Shown piece by piece: positions 60,414 to 64,000 of a DNA stretch of 64,000 nt (positions are counted from its first letter, which is position 1; each line of letters begins with the position of its first letter). The DNA lies in the NCBI GenBank assembly GCA_003586115.2, contig QVOM02000042.1, forward strand, positions 70,926,101 to 70,990,100, given 5' to 3'. The notes beneath the pieces are model-generated. The model saw only the letters and a list, made by a program, of their open reading frames with translations, was not told where the DNA came from and did not search any database. This DNA comes from Salvator merianae (taxonomy: Eukaryota > Chordata > Lepidosauria > Squamata > Teiidae). A program made the translations under genes and the position numbers.

Positions 60414-60803
60414 AGACATGACTCATTGGAAAAGACCCTGATGCTAATGCAGAAGGAGCTGAACGTCACCATGTAGAAGATCAGAAGACAACTTTTCATC
60501 TACTTTTTTTCTCTCTATGTGACGTATTATATGATCTCAGAATTTTGGATACAGCTTGTATTTTATACTCTGAAAATAAAAACATTATTTAAAAAACGAA
60601 AAAGATCCTGATACTGAGAAAGACTGAAGGCAAAAGGAGAAATGGGCAGCAGAGGATGAGATGGATAGACAGTGTCATGGAAGCAATGATCATGAGTTTG
60701 GCCAAAGTCCAGAAGTCAGCAGAGGACAGAAGGGCCTAGCATGTTATAGTCCATGGGGTCGCAAAGACTTGGACGCAACTGAACATCTGAAGAAGAAGAA
60801 GAA
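60414..60803 (+). mobile_element. BovB (RTE-clade) LINE 3' end, split
   Basis: GACTCATTGGAAAAGACCCT (60419 on) and, after an interruption, 60598-60803 match the 3' end of BovB. The latter has GACTGAAGGC, AGAGGATGAGATGGATAGAC, TCCATGGGGTCGCAAAGACT and GGACGCAACTGAACATCTGA. The frame there ends in a peptide like the BovB ORF2 C-terminus (YSPWGRKDLDATEHL). BovB occurs in squamates and ruminants, attributed to horizontal transfer, and is a good pointer to a squamate source. Only the last ~230 bp remain. Confidence 0.9.
60446..60597 (+). mobile_element. 152-bp retro-inserted fragment inside BovB
   Basis: It separates the two BovB parts and is flanked by imperfect direct copies GAAAAGACCCTGATGCT (60429-60445) and GAAAAAGATCCTGATACT (60598-60615). 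Its right end carries an AATAAA-like signal (GAAAATAAAAAC near 60572) and an A-rich tail. This is the structure of an mRNA 3' end pasted in by a LINE. I cannot name the source transcript. Confidence 0.55.
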
Positions 60804-61140
60804 ATTTAGCAACTATTACAAAAAATGTGTTCAGCAGCAAAAAATGCGTGATTCTGTAAGGTGGACAAATAGTTGCCAAGGCCTGTAAATAATGGCCTTT
60901 ATCTTAGAAGCCTTGCCCTCTGAATTAAGATACAGAGTATACAGGTTTGCTAGTTAACTACCGCAGTCCACTATAAAAATATAATTCATTTGCTCTAGTC
61001 TGTTTTATTCGATTAAAACGTAGCCACAGGAGTCTTGAGGGAGAGAGGAATTTAACTACCCCAGCCCTAACAAAAATGATCTTCAAAGCTATCTCAGGGG
61101 AAGCATCTAAATTATATTAACATGCATCTAATGACGCGCA
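60804..61140. other. Unassigned stretch, KLF4 proximal upstream region
   Basis: No repeat is recognised. The sequence becomes progressively less AT-rich towards the CpG island. Confidence 0.4.
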
Positions 61141-61176
61141 GTATTGGGTCGGAACAGGGGAGCGCAAATATATTCA

Positions 61177-61190
61177 ATGCATATGCAAAG
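61177..61190 (+). promoter_or_regulatory. Octamer-dimer (MORE-like) site
   Basis: ATGCATATGCAAAG is one base from the palindromic POU-dimer element ATGCATATGCAT. It contains the octamer half-site ATGCAAA and lies about 540 bp upstream of the TATA box. Function is inferred. Confidence 0.4.
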
Positions 61191-61544
61191 ACATTTTCGT
61201 CTATTGCGTCTGTTCCCTGAGCCCTGGGAACGGAGCCAGTTTTCAGTGTTCAGCGACCAGGCGCAAAAACCTGAAGTTTGGTAACGGAGCAGAGTCACAG
61301 CCAAGGCTTCGGATCGGTCTGCCAGTCTACCTTCTCCCCGCTCGCCCCGTCTCTCTTAGACCCCAAAGACTCCATTCACGGGTTTCAAGCGAGGGGGCAC
61401 TAGTAGCTCCTGGGGGCTGGGGCGCGTGCAGTAAGGCTCGAGGGAGGCAAAAGAACCCCCGTCCCGCCGCGCCTGCCTGCCTGCCTCGCGGGCTCCTCCT
61501 CGCTGGCGTCAGCACTGGGCGCGACTGCAGCCAGCTGCTCGGCT

Positions 61545-61552
61545 TGACGTCA
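61545..61552 (+). promoter_or_regulatory. Perfect CRE (TGACGTCA)
   Basis: A full palindromic cAMP-response element for CREB/ATF lies about 170 bp upstream of the TATA box, in a CpG-rich setting. The element is seen; occupancy is inferred. Confidence 0.75.
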
Positions 61553-61600
61553 CGGCCCTGCCCTTGTCTCTCTCCACCTTCCTCCTCCCCCTCCCTCCCC

Positions 61601-61606
61601 CACGTG
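61601..61606 (+). promoter_or_regulatory. E-box (CACGTG)
   Basis: A canonical palindromic E-box recognised by MYC/MAX, USF and related bHLH-ZIP proteins. It directly follows a C/T-rich tract (about 61570-61600). Confidence 0.6.
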
Positions 61607-61637
61607 CTGGAGAGAGAGTAAAGTTTGTTGTTTCTCC

Positions 61638-61651
61638 GTCGTCGTGGCAAC
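61638..61651 (+). promoter_or_regulatory. RFX-type X-box
   Basis: GTCGTCGTGGCAAC fits the X-box consensus: two inverted half-sites GTCGTC and GGCAAC separated by two bases. X-boxes bind RFX factors. It lies about 75 bp upstream of the TATA box. Confidence 0.55.
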
Positions 61652-61689
61652 GGCATCCCAAGCCCCCGCGGGGGCGGAGTTCCCTGGGA

Positions 61690-61726
61690 GGTGGGGCGGG
61701 GCGGGGCTCCCCGGGTGAATTTATAA
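61690..61726 (+). promoter_or_regulatory. KLF4: KLF4 core promoter: GC boxes and TATA box
   Basis: Overlapping GC boxes (GGGGCGGGGCGGGGC, about 61692-61707) suited to SP/KLF proteins are followed by TATAAG at 61722-61727 within GTGAATTTATAAGTACGGC. A start about 25-30 bases downstream, near 61750, is inferred. A KLF-binding GC box next to a KLF gene's own start allows autoregulation, which is inference. Confidence 0.75.
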
Positions 61727-61960
61727 GTACGGCGGAGGCGGCGGGCGCGCGGCTTGACAGTTCGGAAAAGGGGGCGCTTCGGGTGGCGCGGAGACGGCTG
61801 GGCGCGCTGAGCGGAGAAACCGGGGCAAGGGAGCCTGAGCGCGTGAGAAAGAGCGAGAGAAAGAGGGCGCGAGCGCCAGCCCCGCCCGTCACTTAGCCAG
61901 CCTGCCAGCCGGGAACGCGCGACAGCGGCGGCGCCTGTGGGAGAATCCCGAACTCCCCTC

Positions 61961-62104
61961 ATGGCAGCGGCGCGAGCAGGGAATCCCCAGGAATTGTCTC
62001 GCGCCTTCCAGCTGCTCGGGGGGCTCCTAACGCCGCTGTCTACTTGCAACGCAGCTCTTGCTGCTGCTGCTGCTGCTGCTCCGTGGCGGAGCTGCTCCTC
62101 TTAG
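61961..62104 (+). CDS. Upstream ORF in the KLF4 5' UTR (47 codons)
   Basis: This is the only ATG between the inferred start site and the KLF4 initiator. The frame reads MAAARAGNPQELSRAFQLLG... and includes a run of eight alanines encoded by the CTG/GCT repeat (AAAAAAA within LAAAAAAAAPW). It ends at TAG 62102-62104, 189 bases before the KLF4 ATG and in the same frame. The initiation context (CTC ATG G) is moderate: G at +4, no purine at -3. If translated it would reduce initiation at KLF4. Nothing shows that the peptide itself is functional. Confidence 0.4.
   Translation: MAAARAGNPQELSRAFQLLGGLLTPLSTCNAALAAAAAAAPWRSCSS
62061..62078 (+). repeat. (CTG)6 trinucleotide repeat in the 5' UTR
   Basis: Six perfect CTG units, extended by near matches on both sides, lie within the upstream ORF. 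A length change in multiples of three would alter only its alanine run. Confidence 0.9.
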
Positions 62105-62293
62105 GAGCTGGAGGAGGAGTAGCTCCAACCAACCAAGTCGTCTTCCACATTTTTCAGCCAAAGGACACTTAGCCATAACCATAATAATAATTATTATATT
62201 AACCCGTCGACATACCTTCTACATCTTCGCATTATTTTGCCTGCCGTTCGTACGTCTGCGCCGCCCAACCAAGCATCGACTCTTGACATATTA

Positions 62294-62603
62294 ATGAGGT
62301 GAGTGGCATTTCCCTTTTACTTTTTTTCTTCGACGATGCTGGGATTCTAAAGTTTAAGCTTCCGAAACGGATTTACCCCCTTTCTTTCTCTCCTCACCCC
62401 CTCCCCATTTTCTGTGAACGATTCCAGGACTTCCTCCCCTCGTCGTCGGTCGCTTGACTCTCCTCTTCTGACATTTTTGCAGGCAGCCGCCCCACGGCGA
62501 GTTTGACATGGCCCTCAGCGGCACGTTGCTCCCGTCGATCTCCACCTTCGCAGCGGCCACGACCGGCAGAGAGAAAGTCTTGAGACAAGCAGGTGCTGGC
62601 AAT
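62294..62603 (+). CDS. KLF4: KLF4, first 42 codons (exon 1 end joined to exon 2), partial
   Basis: KLF4 is a nuclear zinc-finger transcription factor that binds GC/CACCC boxes. It acts in pluripotency, epithelial differentiation and growth arrest. Coding parts are 62294-62298 (ATG AG) and 62483-62603, joined across an intron with GTGAGT donor and TTTTTGCAG acceptor. The product begins MRQPPHGEFDMALSGTLLPS and continues through ISTFAAATTGREKVLRQAGAGN. Mammalian KLF4 has the same layout (MRQPP...D-MA.S..LLPS.STFA....GREK.LRQAGA.N), so orthology is strong; this copy has one extra residue near position 6. Exon 2 ends in phase 0 at AAT/GTGAGT. The first ATG has a weak context (T at -3), whereas the in-frame ATG at 62508 (GAC ATG G) is strong, so a product 10 residues shorter may also be made. 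The transactivation domain, nuclear signal and three C2H2 fingers lie beyond the window. Confidence 0.93.
62299..62482 (+). other. KLF4: KLF4 intron 1 (184 bp)
   Basis: A short phase-2 intron with GTGAGTGG at the start. It has pyrimidine-rich stretches, including CTTTCTTTCTCTCCTCACCC near 62380-62400, and ACATTTTTGCAG at the end. It splits the second codon (AG/G). No internal exon is seen. Confidence 0.85.
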
Positions 62604-64000
62604 GTGAGTAGCTCAGCCAGGGTGGCCTTGGGGGTGCTGACTACTTTGAACGGTGATCTGGATCTCCCGAGGCGTCACTGGGGTCTCTGGAGGGGCCACT
62701 CGGAATGTAAGGGTGGACGATGGCGTCCTCGAGCAGGTGCAGAGTGCATGTAGACGAAGACGTTCTTGAGCAGGTGCAGAGTGCATTTTTGCTCCTAGAG
62801 AAATGACCGAGAATCGCCAACCCCGTCAGGTTCAGGCTTGGGAATCAAGAGTCTATACAGGACAGGACAGGACAGTAATTGAGGAAGAGCTCCAACATCA
62901 TTTTCCTTAAAAAAAACACCAAAGCATTTGGTGTTTCCCAAGGATTGATGGTGGAGGGGTGAAGTGCTAGAGTAAGGAAGGAAGCACAAGGCTCAGAATA
63001 TTATGGAATGTGAAGGGGCACATTGACTGCATAAATATGATACGCATATTAAAATGCTGTTGGTCTACTTCAGGTGAGTATGGTACAAAATCAGAACAGG
63101 TTTATTTTAAAAAAATGAAAGGTAGTTATATTCCACTCTTTATAATTCACATAATGGCATTTTGTAAAGCAGAAATGTGCTTCAGGTATAAGTTGGGAGA
63201 TGCAACTGCCACTTTTAAAAGACAAAAAGGCGCTCTGCCTCCTTGTCTCTATTATCTAGACCCCTAAATGTGATAAAAACAATGGAGGGGGGGTCTGTAT
63301 GGGTATAAGCATGCGCCTGTTCAAGCCTGAAGTCTTGTGTGGAATGAGGGGAGAAGAGAAACCAGAACAGAGAGATCTGATATACCAGAAGTGAATGTAA
63401 TGCATAAATAAGGAGCTGAAATATGCAGCGTATCGCAAGCTAAAATCATGGGTGTGGATGTGTATGCTTAATACACAGGCAGCCTTTGGAAATAATACAC
63501 ACCTACTCATGTGCTTAGGTTAGCTTTTCGTGTTCTCATCTCAAGCTGATGGCTTATTACCTACAGCTGCTATTGTATAATGCATGCTGCTTTAGAAAAA
63601 CGCCTACATGGGTCTGATATCAAATGCAAGCAATCTGATGCATTAGTGTTGGATGTTCAGTAACTTCCAAACCTATTAATTTGTATCAGTCTTGCTGTGC
63701 TCTGTTATTACATCAGAAGGCCACATGATTCTTTCTCTTTTCCAGTTTTGTATATTCCTTGTGTAACCATAGTGTCTACTATGTAGCTTTAATAAACGGG
63801 TAAACATAACTCAATTATAAGAGTACGTGTGTAACTAAATGTATACTTTGGAAGGCTACAATATATACACTGAATCTGGAATAAACAAGGAGCAGCTTTG
63901 CTAACTGATGGCTTTAATATTAATGCCATATTTTGTAACCTTTTAGGGGATAAATTTTAATAGCTGATATTTCAGAAGCCCAATGACTTACAGTGGATAT
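62604..64000 (+). other. KLF4: KLF4 intron 2, 5' part (runs off the window)
   Basis: It starts GTGAGTAGC. I find no sequence encoding the conserved start of KLF4 exon 3 before the window ends, so this intron is at least 1397 bp. It contains a tandem duplication of a 37-bp unit (62716-62752 and 62753-62789, core GAGCAGGTGCAGAGTGCAT). Open frames in this stretch are intronic noise. Confidence 0.75.

Larger units (their letters stand above)
61750..62298 (+). other. KLF4: KLF4 exon 1 (5' UTR and first five coding bases)
   Basis: The exon runs from the inferred start site to AG/GTGAGT at 62298/62299, a consensus splice donor. Its last nine bases ATTAATGAG agree with the end of mammalian KLF4 exon 1, where the start codon also sits five bases before the donor. 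The leader is long (about 545 bases), holds one ATG-initiated upstream frame (61961-62104) and a (CTG)6 run (62061-62078), and has an AT-rich second half. The 5' limit is an estimate. Confidence 0.75.
61141..62620. promoter_or_regulatory. KLF4: CpG island spanning the KLF4 promoter, exon 1 and exon 2
   Basis: GC content and CpG density rise sharply after about 61190 and fall again beyond exon 2. This is the only such region in the window, and it covers the promoter and first exons, as expected for a developmental transcription-factor gene. Limits are judged by eye. Long frames on both strands inside it reflect GC richness rather than genes. Confidence 0.85.

Noticed and set aside
61327..62049. 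240-codon minus-strand frame across the KLF4 promoter and exon 1
   Set aside because: It lies wholly in the CpG island, is rich in R, P, G and S as expected from GC-rich DNA, and has no family features. Overlapping frames on both strands are as long as chance allows there.
62058..62294. 78-codon plus-strand frame with poly-leucine in exon 1
   Set aside because: It begins at TTG rather than ATG and its composition follows the CTG repeat and AT-rich leader. Only the ATG-started frame at 61961 was kept.

Overview
This is vertebrate nuclear DNA, most likely from a squamate reptile (lizard or snake). The repeat mixture points there: a long CR1 retrotransposon with the (ATAGAATC)n type of 3' end, L2-type fragments, 5'-truncated L1 fragments, a BovB/RTE 3' end and many short non-autonomous DNA transposons. 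The species call is an inference. No prokaryotic or organellar genes are present.

The window contains one recognisable host gene, and only its 5' end. At 61.1-62.6 kb on the + strand lies a CpG island with a TATA-containing promoter. It is followed by exon 1 (5' UTR plus the first five coding bases), a 184-bp intron and the 121-bp exon 2 of KLF4, the Kruppel-like zinc-finger pluripotency and epithelial factor. The encoded N-terminus (MRQPPHGEFDMALSGTLLPS...) and the split of the start (ATG AG / G CAG) match the KLF4 arrangement known from mammals. The large third exon and the zinc fingers lie beyond base 64000.

The other 61 kb behave as the intergenic region upstream of KLF4, and I found no protein-coding host exon in it. 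It is a patchwork of repeats. 0.2-5.2 kb: MITEs, one carrying a nested hairpin insertion, and an L1 end. 7.9-8.6, 24.6-25.8 and 46.3-47.5 kb: three copies of one ~1.19-kb DNA-transposon-like family, the last inverted. 13.0-14.4 kb: L2. 21.8-24.6 kb: CR1 with a broken ORF2. 18.8, 28.2, 33.6 and 49.3 kb: four copies of a ~0.4-kb family, one with intact TAA target duplications. 39.4-40.7 kb: two L1 ends, one with a perfect 18-bp target duplication. 60.4-60.8 kb: BovB, split by a retro-inserted fragment. Stretches between these are listed as unassigned. They may hold KLF4 enhancers, but that needs cross-species alignment.

The biology is concentrated in the KLF4 promoter and 5' UTR: a perfect CRE, an E-box, an RFX-type X-box, GC boxes, a TATA box, an octamer-dimer-like site, a CTG repeat and a 47-codon upstream ORF. 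I do not see a new coding system. The distinctive items are these control signals and several well-formed, possibly unclassified, non-autonomous transposon families.
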